A DNA stretch of 62,651 nucleotides from an uncultured Clostridia bacterium (GCA_947630555.1 CANRIA010000010.1:1-62651), one strand, 5' to 3'. Shown: positions 25,375 through 33,273, counted from the stretch's first letter. Numbers and translations: made by a program. The notes: generated by a model not told the origin, from the sequence alone.

Positions 25375-25513
25375 ATTTCGCACGGTATCGTAAAGAAAAG
25401 TCCTTTTCCCACAAATAGCGAGAAAAGGACACAAAGTCATTATTTAACCTTGCTATTCTTTCCTCGGTCGGATTTACGAGTTTCCTCACCGACTGTCTTT
25501 AGATACGAATGCA
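25375..25513 (-). ncRNA. Ribosomal protein L10 leader
   Basis: The 5' leader of the rplJL transcript. On the minus strand it starts near 25513, carries AGTCGGTGAGGAAACTCG and ATCCGACCGAGG, and ends in an intrinsic terminator, GTCCTTTTCTCGC...GGGAAAAGGACTTTTC (about 25391-25430). This matches the known design in which L10-L12 binding to the leader represses its own operon by attenuation. Confidence 0.85.
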
Positions 25514-25519
25514 AAGCAT

Positions 25520-25548
25520 ATTATAACACACCTAAAACGGTTTGTCAA
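25520..25548 (-). promoter_or_regulatory. Promoter of rplJL
   Basis: On the minus strand TTGACA (25548-25543), 17 bases, TATAAT (25525-25520). This is a consensus-quality promoter placing the start near 25513. Confidence 0.9.
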
Positions 25549-25599
25549 TAGTTTTTCAGAAAAAATTATAATAAAAATAAAGTAAAATTCGGGAATTCA

Positions 25600-25758
25600 T
25601 TTCTCTCAGTTTACACCGCTATCGGCGCAGCTATAAAAAAGAGCTTATAAAGCTCGTTTTTATAGCGTGAGGGTACCGGAGCCGATGCAGGAAGGGGCAC
25701 ACGGGGAAACCAGTTCGGGGTGTCCCCGTGAAGCGGCGGCATAGCCGCTGCCCTTTAC
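25600..25758. other. Structured region with several hairpins, including a bidirectional terminator
   Basis: It contains a bidirectional terminator at 25630-25666 (GCTATAAAAAAGAGCTT / AAGCTCGTTTTTATAGC), itself enclosed by ATCGGC (25621-25626) and GCCGAT (25681-25686). Next is CACGGGGA/TCCCCGTG (about 25700-25730) and then AGCGGC, GGCATA, GCCGCT (25732-25748). The minus-strand gene at 25764 ends just upstream, so part of this is its terminator. The number of nested stems is more than a terminator needs. Confidence 0.55.
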
Positions 25759-25763
25759 TTTTT

Positions 25764-27371
25764 CTACTTAGCCATAGCCCAGCCTATAGATTTAGGCGGC
25801 TCCTGCGGCGGTTCGGGCTCTGTAGGTGCTGTAGGTTCTTCGGGTACTACTGGCACTTCAGGTACTACAGGTTCTTCGGGAACCACAGGTTCTTCAGGTA
25901 CTACATGTACTTCGGGAACAGCCGGTTCTTCCGGCTCTGTAGGAACTGTAGGTGCAGCCGGCGGTTCTTCCGCAGCCTTGGGTTCATCTAAAAATGCCAG
26001 CTCATCAAAATCATCTTCCTGCGATACGCTGTTTACACTCGGCACATCACGCGTGGGCGCAACATCTTTGTGTATGGGATTTCTGAACAGCGGCGACGAA
26101 TTATGGCTGGGCGACAGCAGATCTTTCATCATGTTCTCGAGATTTGCAGTCTCCTCGTCTACTACATTGTCATCTATGTCATCAACAAGATGAATAGGTT
26201 CATTCTTGGGCTTGGGAGCAGGAATGGGAGCATTGCGCTTTTTCTTCTCATCACTTCTGCCCGAAAGCGACAGACCGCTGAACCTTTGCGCTCTTTCTTC
26301 CTGCGGCTTGGGCTCTGTAGGTGCAGGCGGTGCGGTGCGAACAGGCTGAGACATACGCTGTCTTTGCGGTTTAGGCTCGTCTTTTTTGCCTGCTAAAGAT
26401 AATCCGCCGTGAGGCTTTTCTTCCTCGGCAGGCGCAACAGGCTGAGCCTTAACGGGTTCGGGTGCAGGTATATGCATAGGAGCAGGTCTTGGCTCGGGAG
26501 CTTTTGGTGCTTCTTTCGGCTCTTCCTGCGTTTTCTTTCCGCCTAAAGACATTGAAAGACTGCTCTTTTTGGGCTTTTCGGCTGCCTGTTTTTCGGCTTC
26601 TTCTTTTGCAGCGGCTTCTGCTCTTTCTTTTTCAAGGACGCTTTCTCTCATCTGTTCTTCCAAAGCTCTTTGCATTTCAAGCTCTTTTTGACGTTCACGC
26701 CTTTGCTGTTCAAGCTTTTCAGCCCTTTGCCTTGCTTCTTCTTCGCGCTTTTTCCTGTCTGCAATAGCCTTTTCTTTCAGGCGCACCTGCTCGTCCTCGA
26801 ACATTTTTACTGCCTCAGCGGCAGTTGCACACTTATCTTCACGCACATAAGAAGCTATCTTTTCAGCCTCTATAAGATATTTTGTAGGTATAACGACAAG
26901 ACCTTTTTCTTCAAGTCCGCCCAGATACCCTTGTTTTTGGTCATCAAGTCTGCGGCAGCGCTCGTCTAAATCTTCCATCTGCCGCTGCAAATCCTCGTTG
27001 GCTTTTTGCTGTTCAGCCCATTTTTGTTCTACCTGTTTTTTCAGATATGTTTTAAGACCGAAAAACACGCCGCCGCCCAGCACTGCTGCCACCACTGCGG
27101 CGATAATTATGCTCACCACGCTGAAAGAAAATCCCGTGACCAAAAGCACTATCAGCGCGCCCACAACAGCCGCCGCGGCAGCTATAATAAGCGACTTCTT
27201 GGTCTTGCCCTCAACGTCCATTTTGCTTTCAACAGTGTGTTTTGTCTGGATATACTTTTCCAGCTGCAAACGGTTTTCCTTTAATGTTTTGATAGAAGAA
27301 TCAAATTCATAATATCTGCTGAAATAATCAAGCGTTTGCTGTATTCTTTGCATCTCTGCCGCATCAGCCAT
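25764..27371 (-). CDS. Membrane-anchored coiled-coil protein with Pro/Glu-rich C-terminal repeats
   Basis: A 535-residue protein, family not recognised. A helical N-terminus (about 1-55) precedes two adjacent membrane segments (about 60-82 and 84-105). A long charged coiled coil follows (about 110-260, many KKREEEARQRAEKLEQQRRE-type heptads). The rest is a low-complexity Pro/Glu/Lys region ending in tandem PVVPEEP-like units (about 480-525). The ATG at 27371 has a GGAGGGG site. A mechanical or scaffold role in the envelope is possible, but this is inferred only from composition. It is monocistronic, with a bidirectional terminator after it. Confidence 0.75.
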   Translation of the reverse strand: MADAAEMQRIQQTLDYFSRYYEFDSSIKTLKENRLQLEKYIQTKHTVESKMDVEGKTKKSLIIAAAAAVVGALIVLLVTGFSFSVVSIIIAAVVAAVLGGGVFFGLKTYLKKQVEQKWAEQQKANEDLQRQMEDLDERCRRLDDQKQGYLGGLEEKGLVVIPTKYLIEAEKIASYVREDKCATAAEAVKMFEDEQVRLKEKAIADRKKREEEARQRAEKLEQQRRERQKELEMQRALEEQMRESVLEKERAEAAAKEEAEKQAAEKPKKSSLSMSLGGKKTQEEPKEAPKAPEPRPAPMHIPAPEPVKAQPVAPAEEEKPHGGLSLAGKKDEPKPQRQRMSQPVRTAPPAPTEPKPQEERAQRFSGLSLSGRSDEKKKRNAPIPAPKPKNEPIHLVDDIDDNVVDEETANLENMMKDLLSPSHNSSPLFRNPIHKDVAPTRDVPSVNSVSQEDDFDELAFLDEPKAAEEPPAAPTVPTEPEEPAVPEVHVVPEEPVVPEEPVVPEVPVVPEEPTAPTEPEPPQEPPKSIGWAMAK

Positions 27372-27462
27372 AGAGATCCCCTCCAAAGTCCATAGACCGA
27401 ATATATATAATTAATTATACAATACAATTATTCTTTTGTCAATGACTTTGTGAAAAAATCGT

Positions 27463-27807
27463 TCAATCGCCTCTCATCATCAGGTCTATAACTTCTTCGC
27501 GAAGCTGCTGCGTGCCCAAAAGAGCGCAGATTCGCGCCTTTGCACGTCCAAGCGTTACGCACACTGCCGAGCGGCTGACACCGTACCTATCGGCAATTTG
27601 CTGACCGCTGAGCCCCTCGCAGTAGCGCAGAATAAAATATTCCCTCTGCCTGCTTGTAAGACCGTTTTCCAGCGCCTGCCGCACAATTGCAGAGCGCACA
27701 CGGCTGCTCATTCTCTCCTCGTCTGAAACGGCGCGCCTGCGCTGTGGAATGCTGTCTTTTATCTCGTCATAGCTGACTCTTTTAAGCTGCGCCGTCTCTC
27801 TCACCAA
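27463..27807 (-). CDS. Sigma-70 region 4-like helix-turn-helix protein
   Basis: A protein of about 113 residues whose C-terminal half (about 50-100) is a sigma-region-4/LuxR-like HTH: LTSRQREYFILRYCEGLSGQQ, ADRYGVSRSAVCVTLGRAKARI. There is no region 2, so it cannot be a full sigma factor. Such proteins are common as phage or mobile-element regulators (ArpU/sigma-like). The start is a TTG (27807) or the GTG next to it (27804), just after AAGGAAG and overlapping the end of the gene before it, so translation is coupled. The LexA-type box upstream of the pair suggests SOS control. Confidence 0.7.
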   Translation of the reverse strand: MVRETAQLKRVSYDEIKDSIPQRRRAVSDEERMSSRVRSAIVRQALENGLTSRQREYFILRYCEGLSGQQIADRYGVSRSAVCVTLGRAKARICALLGTQQLREEVIDLMMRGD

Positions 27808-28036
27808 CTTCCTTTTCTTTAAGTTCTCTTTCCCTTTCCAGATACGGCAATAGCTGACATATTACCTGCATAATATCGCCGTGTTCCTCATAAAGCACCT
27901 CTATGCGCCTGCGGTACTGCGGCATTTTTGTGCGGTCAGGGTCGGCTCTCATCTCGTTTTTTACATATGCTATTCTTTCAAGCAGCTTGTCAGCATCTCT
28001 TTCATACTGGGCTATCAGCCGGGACATACTCATCAT
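27782..28036 (-). CDS. Small helical protein paired with the sigma-like regulator
   Basis: 84 residues, strongly charged and helical (RLIAQYERDADKLLERIAYVKNEM...YLERERELKEKE). It resembles the DUF1492-type small proteins encoded before sigma-like phage regulators, but the match is only by pattern. It overlaps the sigma-region-4 gene by about 25 bases and is the first gene after the LexA-type box. A purine-rich AAGGAAGGA lies about 15 bases before ATG 28036, rather far; ATG 28033 and 28027 are alternatives. Confidence 0.6.
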   Translation of the reverse strand: MMSMSRLIAQYERDADKLLERIAYVKNEMRADPDRTKMPQYRRRIEVLYEEHGDIMQVICQLLPYLERERELKEKEVGERDGAA

Positions 28037-28081
28037 CTTACCATTTATCCGTCCTTCCTTAAATGTTAGTCGAGTGTTAAA

Positions 28082-28093
28082 AGAACATTTGTT
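28082..28093. promoter_or_regulatory. LexA-type SOS box
   Basis: GAACATTTGTTC is a perfect palindrome of the Gram-positive LexA consensus GAACnnnnGTTC. It lies about 7-18 bases downstream of the predicted start of the minus-strand transcript for 28036/27807, where repressor binding would block transcription. The divergent UPF0291 gene begins 155 bases away on the other side. Confidence 0.75.
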
Positions 28094-28101
28094 CTTTTTC
28101 T

Positions 28102-28135
28102 GATTATATGCTAACACAAATTTTTCTGCTTGTCA
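28102..28135 (-). promoter_or_regulatory. Promoter of the sigma-like gene pair
   Basis: On the minus strand TTGACA (28135-28130), 17 bases, TAGCAT (28112-28107), overlapping a TATAAT (28107-28102). Transcription would start near 28100, immediately before the LexA-type box. Confidence 0.65.
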
Positions 28136-28186
28136 ACACCTTTTTTGCGGCAGGGAAATTTTTTGGACATTTCGCAAAATTTGATA

Positions 28187-28215
28187 TTGATTTTATAATA
28201 CTTTTATGTTATAAT
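28187..28215 (+). promoter_or_regulatory. Promoter of the UPF0291-WYL-wall protein operon
   Basis: TTGATT (28187-28192), 17 bases, TATAAT (28210-28215). Predicted start near 28222. The LexA-type box is more than 90 bases upstream of it. Confidence 0.7.
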
Positions 28216-28248
28216 GTATTTTTAGAAGATGTTTTCAGAGGTGTTTTT

Positions 28249-28464
28249 ATGGAGCAGAAAAAGATAGACAGAATATCCGATCTTACGCGTATCTCCCGGC
28301 AGAGGGAACTTACCGATGAAGAAAAGAAAGAGCGCGAGGCTCTGCGGCAGGAATACCGCGCAGCATTTACAGGCAGTCTGCGCGCACAGCTTGAAAACAT
28401 GAGCATTATTCAGCCCGACGGGACTATTAAAAAAGTTAAAGAAAATAAAAATAAGGAGGACTAA
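28249..28464 (+). CDS. UPF0291/DUF896 family protein (YnzC-like)
   Basis: 71 residues matching the YnzC/DUF896 family: IDRISDLTRISRQRELTDEEKKEREALRQEYRAAF, then the typical LRAQLENMSIIQPDG. These are small cytoplasmic helical-hairpin proteins. In Bacillus subtilis ynzC belongs to the LexA-controlled yneA operon, which makes the nearby LexA-type box noteworthy. The ATG has an AGAGGTG site. A WYL regulator gene starts 3 bases after its stop. Confidence 0.92.
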   Translation: MEQKKIDRISDLTRISRQRELTDEEKKEREALRQEYRAAFTGSLRAQLENMSIIQPDGTIKKVKENKNKED

Positions 28465-28467
28465 AAA

Positions 28468-29454
28468 ATGGCAGGTACAGGAAGACAGAAAAACAAGATA
28501 CTGCTTTTGAAAGAATTTTTTGAAACGCAGACGAACGAGGACAACGCCGTAACGGTGGCTGAGATAGTTGACTATATGGCAGGCTATGGCATCTCGTGCG
28601 AGAGAAAGACGGTCTATGACGACATAAACACGCTTATTGAAAGCGGTATGGACATTGTTACACGCAGGAGAGGTCACGCTAACGACTATTATCTTGCATC
28701 ACATCTGTTCCAGACGGAGGAGCTTTATATTCTGGCTGATGCGGTGTCGTCATGCAAATTTCTTACTAAAAGAAAATCTAAAGAACTTATAGGCAAATTA
28801 CAGAAACTTACCGATAAATACGAAGCGCCTTCGCTGGGACGTGAGATACACGTTTCAAGCAGGGTGAAAGCTTTTAACGAGAAGATATACTACACCGTAA
28901 ACGCCATTCACGAGGCGATAAGAAGCAACAAGAAGATAACCTTCAAACTGGCGTATTACGATATTGAAAAGCGCAGAAAATATCGTCACGACGGCTATGT
29001 ATACACGGTATCGCCGCTCTATCTTACTTGGGAAGAGGACAATTACTATCTTGTATGCTACTGCGAAAAGCACGAGGGCATCTCTCGCTACAGGGTAGAC
29101 AGGCTGGAAAACGTTGAGATAACCAACGAAAACAGGGTGCAGCTTTCTATTGACGAAGAAGCTCTGGCAAAGGCGCAGCTCTCTCTTTACAGCATGTATG
29201 GCGGCACGGAAAAGACCGTTACTATTGAATTTGACAAAGACCTTATGAATGCTGTTATAGACCGCTTTGGTCAGAAGGTGGTATGCAAAAAGGTATCTGA
29301 GGACAGGTTTGTTATAAAGACCGATGTGCAGATCTCTCCGCCGTTCTGGGGCTGGCTTTTCAAGTTTGGCGACAAGGCAAAGGTGGTAGAGCCTGCCGAG
29401 GTGGTAGATGAGGCGAAGAAAGAGCTTAAAGCTATTATGAAACAGTACAAATAA
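28468..29454 (+). CDS. WYL-domain transcriptional regulator
   Basis: A 328-residue DNA-binding regulator. An N-terminal winged HTH of the DeoR/HTH_11 type (about 8-62, VTVAEIVDYMAGYGISCERKTVYDD) is followed by a WYL ligand-sensing domain (about 145-235) and its C-terminal extension (about 240-325). WYL proteins often bind nucleic acids or nucleotides and control DNA-damage or defence genes. AAGGAGG lies 8 bases before the ATG, and UPF0291 ends 3 bases upstream, so they are co-transcribed. A second WYL regulator is at 59606. Confidence 0.88.
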   Translation: MAGTGRQKNKILLLKEFFETQTNEDNAVTVAEIVDYMAGYGISCERKTVYDDINTLIESGMDIVTRRRGHANDYYLASHLFQTEELYILADAVSSCKFLTKRKSKELIGKLQKLTDKYEAPSLGREIHVSSRVKAFNEKIYYTVNAIHEAIRSNKKITFKLAYYDIEKRRKYRHDGYVYTVSPLYLTWEEDNYYLVCYCEKHEGISRYRVDRLENVEITNENRVQLSIDEEALAKAQLSLYSMYGGTEKTVTIEFDKDLMNAVIDRFGQKVVCKKVSEDRFVIKTDVQISPPFWGWLFKFGDKAKVVEPAEVVDEAKKELKAIMKQYK

Positions 29455-29466
29455 AGAGGTATACAA

Positions 29467-31167
29467 ATGGTCACTGTTAAACAGAAGATCGCTTATGCGG
29501 CTCTGTCACTGGGCGCGGCGGCTTTGATAGGCGGCGGCGTTTACAGATATGTATTTTACAAACAGCGCCTATCGCCGGGCTGGCACACCAACAGCGGCGG
29601 AGATTACTATGTTATCTCAAAAGACGGCGACAAGGCAACAGGCTTTTACACAATAGACGACGTTACCTATATGTTCTCTGATGATGGGTATCTGCTCAGC
29701 GGCTGGCAGGAAAGAGACGGCGAAACTTATTATGTCAGCGGCGAGGGCATACTTCAGCGCGGCGTGGTGGAAATTGACGGGGTCGAATACTGCTTTAACG
29801 AAGATACAGGCGAATTTCACACGGGAGCTCAGGAGATTGACGGGCTGCAATTCATTTTTGATGAGCACGGCTTTACAAATGCAGGATTTCTTGAAAAAGA
29901 CGGCAGCACTTTCTACTTTAACTCTGACGGCACTGCCGCCGAGGGGTGGTCTGTAATAGATGGCAAAGAGTATTATTTTGTTCCCGAAAAAGGCATGGCG
30001 CACGGCTTTACGGAAATAGGCGGCGACACCTATTATTTTGACGAGGATGGTCAGTACCTTACGGGTGAGCAGGTCCTTGACGGCGCGGAATACTTCTTTT
30101 CGGAAAGCGGCGCTATGGTAACAGGCTGGCACGAGACCGATGACGGCAAATACCGCTGGTATGGCAACGACGGCAAGATGATACGCGGCGGTCTTACCAT
30201 AGGCGAGGACAACTACTTTTTTGATGAAAGCGGCATTATGTATACAGGCTGGCTGAGCATTGAGGAAAAGCTTTTTTACTATCAGGATAACGGCGTAAAG
30301 GCAAAAGGCTGGTGCAGTATAGGCGGAAACAAATACTACATCACCGATGCTGACGGCGCTGTAAAAGGCTGGCAGACCATTGACAATGCAAAATATTACT
30401 TCAACGGCAACTATGAACTGCTGACCGGCTGGCAGGTTATAGACGGCAAAACCTATTATCTCGGTCTTGGCGGAAAAATGGTGACGGGGCTTGCAAGTGT
30501 TGAAAACGGCGTGTGCTATTTTGACGAAAACGGCGTTGCGCAAACGGGCACCCACACCATAGACGGCGTTACCTATGAATTTGATGAACAAAACTTCCGT
30601 GCTAAGATAGAGTGGCACGAGGAAAAGGGTATTATTGACGGCAAAGAGCAGACGGTGCTTTGCTATTATGACAAGAGAAATTTTGCAAAGGCAAAGGGGC
30701 TTGTCAAGATAGACGATTACTATTACTATTTTGATGACAACGGTTACTGCCGCACGGGATTTCAGACGATAAACGGCAGCAAATATTACTTTGACCCGAA
30801 AACGCGCATAATGATGGTGGGGCTTTTGACGGTTGACAAAAAGATATACTATTTTGACACGAGCGGCAAAATGGCTGTGAATAGGTGGGTCAAGATAGGC
30901 GATGCGGTCTATTACTTTACAAAAGACGGCGCGGCTGCCACGGGCGATGTGGACATAGGCGGAATAGTTTACAGGTTCACAAGCGACGGCAAGCTGTTTT
31001 CGGGCTGGTCGGGAGATAAGGACAGGTATTATTATGTTGAGGGCGTGCACGCGACAGGCTGGCGAACTATAGACGGCGCGAGGTATTATTTTGGTGCAGA
31101 CGGCAAAATGGCTCGCAGCACCACCGTTGACGGCAAGAAGATCGGCGCAGACGGAAAAGCCGGCTAG
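29467..31167 (+). CDS. Membrane-anchored cell-wall-binding repeat protein (choline/glucan-binding type repeats)
   Basis: A 566-residue protein with an N-terminal basic start and one hydrophobic segment (about 10-27, signal or anchor). About 24 repeats of roughly 20 residues run to the end, with the pattern GWxxxDGxxYYFxxxGxxxTG. The Trp/Tyr/Gly repeats form the beta-solenoid that binds choline or glucan polymers in related proteins. No catalytic domain is attached, so it is an adhesin- or scaffold-like wall protein. It starts 12 bases after the WYL regulator with AAGAGGT and is the last gene of that operon. Confidence 0.9.
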   Translation: MVTVKQKIAYAALSLGAAALIGGGVYRYVFYKQRLSPGWHTNSGGDYYVISKDGDKATGFYTIDDVTYMFSDDGYLLSGWQERDGETYYVSGEGILQRGVVEIDGVEYCFNEDTGEFHTGAQEIDGLQFIFDEHGFTNAGFLEKDGSTFYFNSDGTAAEGWSVIDGKEYYFVPEKGMAHGFTEIGGDTYYFDEDGQYLTGEQVLDGAEYFFSESGAMVTGWHETDDGKYRWYGNDGKMIRGGLTIGEDNYFFDESGIMYTGWLSIEEKLFYYQDNGVKAKGWCSIGGNKYYITDADGAVKGWQTIDNAKYYFNGNYELLTGWQVIDGKTYYLGLGGKMVTGLASVENGVCYFDENGVAQTGTHTIDGVTYEFDEQNFRAKIEWHEEKGIIDGKEQTVLCYYDKRNFAKAKGLVKIDDYYYYFDDNGYCRTGFQTINGSKYYFDPKTRIMMVGLLTVDKKIYYFDTSGKMAVNRWVKIGDAVYYFTKDGAAATGDVDIGGIVYRFTSDGKLFSGWSGDKDRYYYVEGVHATGWRTIDGARYYFGADGKMARSTTVDGKKIGADGKAG

Positions 31168-31254
31168 AGGCAAGAGATTCAGAAGCAAGAAGCAAGATGT
31201 GATAAAGGCAGCGTTTGTTCGCTGCCTTTTATTTTGCGTAATTATGTTGCTGCT

Positions 31255-31660
31255 TACGCAGCAGCCTGCGGAGCAGAATTAGTGAATAGTGAAAGAGTGA
31301 ATATTGAATAGTTAATAGTTAAGGTGCGGCTTCGCCGCGAATTTTAAAATCCTGTCAAGAAACTAAAAGTTTTCGATCGACCCTTTTTCAAAAGGCTTGC
31401 AGGGGTACGGGGGCGGCGCCCCCGAAAACGCGTCAGGCGCTCCGAAAAAGGTGAATTGTGAAATAGTCCGGTGGACTATTTCACAATGAGGACAGCGGTC
31501 GCTAGCGACCGCGAGAAGAATTATTTCGCCCCAAAATTTAAAAGCGAAATAATTCTTCAAGCGTTCCCTTTGGGAACGCTAATCCCATGCAAGAGAGGGA
31601 TTTTCCTAGTTGTAGCACATAGCTCTTTTTCCGCGTTCCATTATGGAACGCCAAGCCAGT
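31255..31660 (-). repeat. Composite dispersed repeat, copy J, with left inverted arm of a two-gene cassette
   Basis: Begins with GCAGAATTAGTGAATAGTG and an AAGGTGCGGCTTCGCCGCG hairpin, then CCTGTCAAGAAAC, the Q, R, S modules and palindrome GCGTTCCATTATGGAACGC (31633-31651). Its R stem is GTGAAATAGTCC/GGACTATTTCAC. Extra hairpins occur near 31495-31590 (GGTCGCTAGCGACC; GAATTATTTCGC/GCGAAATAATTC; GCGTTCCC/GGGAACGC). The first ~110 bases recur inverted at 32540-32655. There is no gene in 31168-31807. Confidence 0.8.
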
Positions 31661-31807
31661 GTGAGAAAATCCCCACATCTTGCCTCTTGCCTCTCTCTGA
31701 ACCGCAGAAATAAAAAATCGGCGCAAACGCCGATAAACATTTCTAACTTCTAACCTCTCACTTCTAACTTCTAATAAGAAAACCGCCTTATTCAGACGGT
31801 TTCTAAC

Positions 31808-31999
31808 TCATTCAATTATAAACTTGTTAAGTTCGCGTATTGTCATATCAACGGGTTCAATTCCTTTTTCCTTGCAATATCGGCTTATGCCGCGATAATC
31901 ATAATGAATATCATCGGGCGAAACGTGAGAGGTAAATCCCCCTGCTTTTTCAGCGGCTTCATCAAGTTCTTTCATATTTTTAATATCTTCACTTGTCAT
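31808..31999 (-). CDS. Small hypothetical protein (63 aa), second gene of a pair
   Basis: 63 residues, acidic N-terminus (MTSEDIKNMKELDEAAEKAGG) and a C-terminal block DIHYDYRGISRYCKEKGI, with no membrane segment or known motif. It starts 15 bases after the stop of the gene at 32015-32260 and has an AGAGGC site, so the two form an operon. The size, pairing and repeat-rich surroundings recall small accessory modules such as toxin-antitoxin pairs, but no known family is recognised and the function is not claimed. Confidence 0.65.
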   Translation of the reverse strand: MTSEDIKNMKELDEAAEKAGGFTSHVSPDDIHYDYRGISRYCKEKGIEPVDMTIRELNKFIIE

Positions 32000-32014
32000 G
32001 CCATGCCTCTTTTC

Positions 32015-32260
32015 TTAATATATCCAGCCTTCTTCATAAACGAGTTTTTGATATTCCTCATAAAAAAGGTTTCTGCCTGCCTTCAGGCTTCTTTCTATGC
32101 GGTCAAGAAACTCTTCGTCAGTCTCTTTTCGTGTGCCGATATACGAAACATGGTGTTCATCATCAGTGACAATTACTTCTCCATATCCCGGTTCGTTGTA
32201 TGCACAACTTCTAGTGTTGAAAACTTTTCTGTATTTTTTTATACTATCTATACTTACCAT
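32015..32260 (-). CDS. Small hypothetical protein (81 aa), first gene of a pair
   Basis: 81 residues, soluble and charged (SIKKYRKVFNTRSCAYNEPGYGEVIV; EEFLDRIERSLKAGRNLFYEEY). The first half looks beta-stranded and the second helical. The ATG has an excellent GGAGG site 6 bases upstream. It precedes the 63-residue gene. The pair is bracketed by inverted copies of composite repeats (31255-31660 and 32346-32660). No family is recognised. Confidence 0.7.
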   Translation of the reverse strand: MVSIDSIKKYRKVFNTRSCAYNEPGYGEVIVTDDEHHVSYIGTRKETDEEFLDRIERSLKAGRNLFYEEYQKLVYEEGWIY

Positions 32261-32345
32261 ATGACCGCCTCCTTATATTACTTTCTGTACTAATTTTACC
32301 ACTCACAGCGGCAAATGTCAATACTGTGTAGAAGCAGATGCCACT

Positions 32346-32660
32346 GAACAATAGCACGGCGTTCCATAATGGAACGCGGAAAAAGAGCTAAGGTTTTATC
32401 AAAGGGAACGCCCTCTCTTGCAGGGCGTTCCCTCTTGAAAAACAATCCACAGGATTGTTTTTCAATTCACCCTTTGCGGAGCGCACGTTGTGTTTGTGGG
32501 GCTCCGCCCCACGCCCCACGACCCTTTTGAAAAAGGGTCGATCGAAAACTTTTCGTTTCTTGACAGGATTTTAAAATTCGCGGCGAAGCCGCACCTTAAC
32601 TATTAACTATTCAATATTCACTCTTTCACTATTCACTAATTCTGCTCCGCAGGTTAGCTG
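32346..32660 (+). repeat. Composite dispersed repeat, copy K, with right inverted arm of the two-gene cassette
   Basis: P palindrome GCGTTCCATAATGGAACGC (32359-32377), S hairpin GGGAACGCCC/GGGCGTTCCC, R hairpin GAAAAACAATCC/GGATTGTTTTTC, GGGGCTCCGCCCC, Q hairpin GACCCTTTTGAAAAAGGGTC, GTTTCTTGACAGG, then CGCGGCGAAGCCGCACC and the AACTATTAACTATTC tract. About 110 bases at its end are the inverted copy of 31275-31390. Confidence 0.8.
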
Positions 32661-32753
32661 CGAAAGCAGCAAATTAAATATAAAAAATACAACGCACAAA
32701 CACCGCCTACCGCACCTCTTGCCTCTTGCCTCTCGTTATCTTGCTTCTAATAG

Positions 32754-32782
32754 AAAAAAAGGGCAGGAAATAAATTCCTGCC
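32754..32782 (-). terminator. Terminator on the minus strand downstream of the DUF378 gene
   Basis: On the minus strand GGCAGGAATTTATTTCCTGCC is followed by CTTTTTTT. It is a perfect stem about 270 bases past the DUF378 stop. There is no credible gene between it and 33049. Confidence 0.8.
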
Positions 32783-32834
32783 AAAAATAAAATGAAATAT
32801 GTGTAGAACAAAAGAAAGGAGACAACAAAACGAA

Positions 32835-32865
32835 TGTCTGCCGATAACATATCGGTTATCAGACA
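32835..32865. other. Hairpin/operator-like inverted repeat
   Basis: TGTCTG, CC, GATAAC, ATATCG, GTTATC, AGACA forms an 11-12 bp stem with a two-base bulge. An AAAGGAG stretch lies upstream on the plus strand, but the short frame that would start at its ATG (32834) shows no protein-like composition. Either an operator or a structured RNA element. Confidence 0.5.
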
Positions 32866-33048
32866 CCATAGTTATTATATTATGCCGAAAGCAAAATGTC
32901 AAGAAAAAAGCGGTCTGTTTTTCAAAACAAGCTGTTTTTTCGGCATAGTGCACATAATTTGGTGTGCTTTATTGGTGAAATTTACCCGATATTTGCCTGC
33001 CACAAATATGCTATGCTGTTTTTATGGCAGACGCTCAATTGTAAGTTA

Positions 33049-33273
33049 TCAGTAGTTTTTTGAAGAACTTGTCTCTTCTACCATTTCGTTGTCCTTGAAG
33101 AACAGCGACACGCACCATATGGCGGATATTGCTACCAGTGTGTAGATTATCCTGCTGACTATCGCTGCCGAGCCGCCGAAAATAAACGCCACAAGGTCAA
33201 ACTGGAATATTCCCACCAGCCCCCAGTTTATGCCGCCTATTATCAGCAGAAGAAGCGCTATTTTATCAAGCAT
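33049..33273 (-). CDS. DUF378 family small membrane protein
   Basis: 74 residues with two membrane segments (about 3-27 and 36-60). The family hallmark KIALLLLIIGGINWGLVGIFQFDLVAFIFG opens the protein, including the NWGL turn between strands of the first hairpin. DUF378 proteins are widespread in bacteria; the role is unknown. The ATG has an AAGAGAG site. It is divergent from the aldose-epimerase-like gene and followed by a repeat-free leader and the terminator at 32754. Confidence 0.9.
   Translation of the reverse strand: MLDKIALLLLIIGGINWGLVGIFQFDLVAFIFGGSAAIVSRIIYTLVAISAIWCVSLFFKDNEMVEETSSSKNY

Noticed and set aside
25600-25758. A riboswitch or known RNA family at this site
   Set aside because: No match to the features of the c-di-GMP, T-box, SRP or 6S RNAs could be recognised; it is left as an unknown structured region.
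29617-31188. A 523-codon open frame on the minus strand
   Set aside because: It is the exact antisense of the wall-binding repeat gene; its length comes from the repeated codons of that gene, and it has no ribosome site or domain.
32834-33055. A 73-codon frame with a ribosome-like site
   Set aside because: Its composition is not protein-like, it overlaps the end of the DUF378 gene on the other strand, and the stem at 32835-32865 would cover its start.
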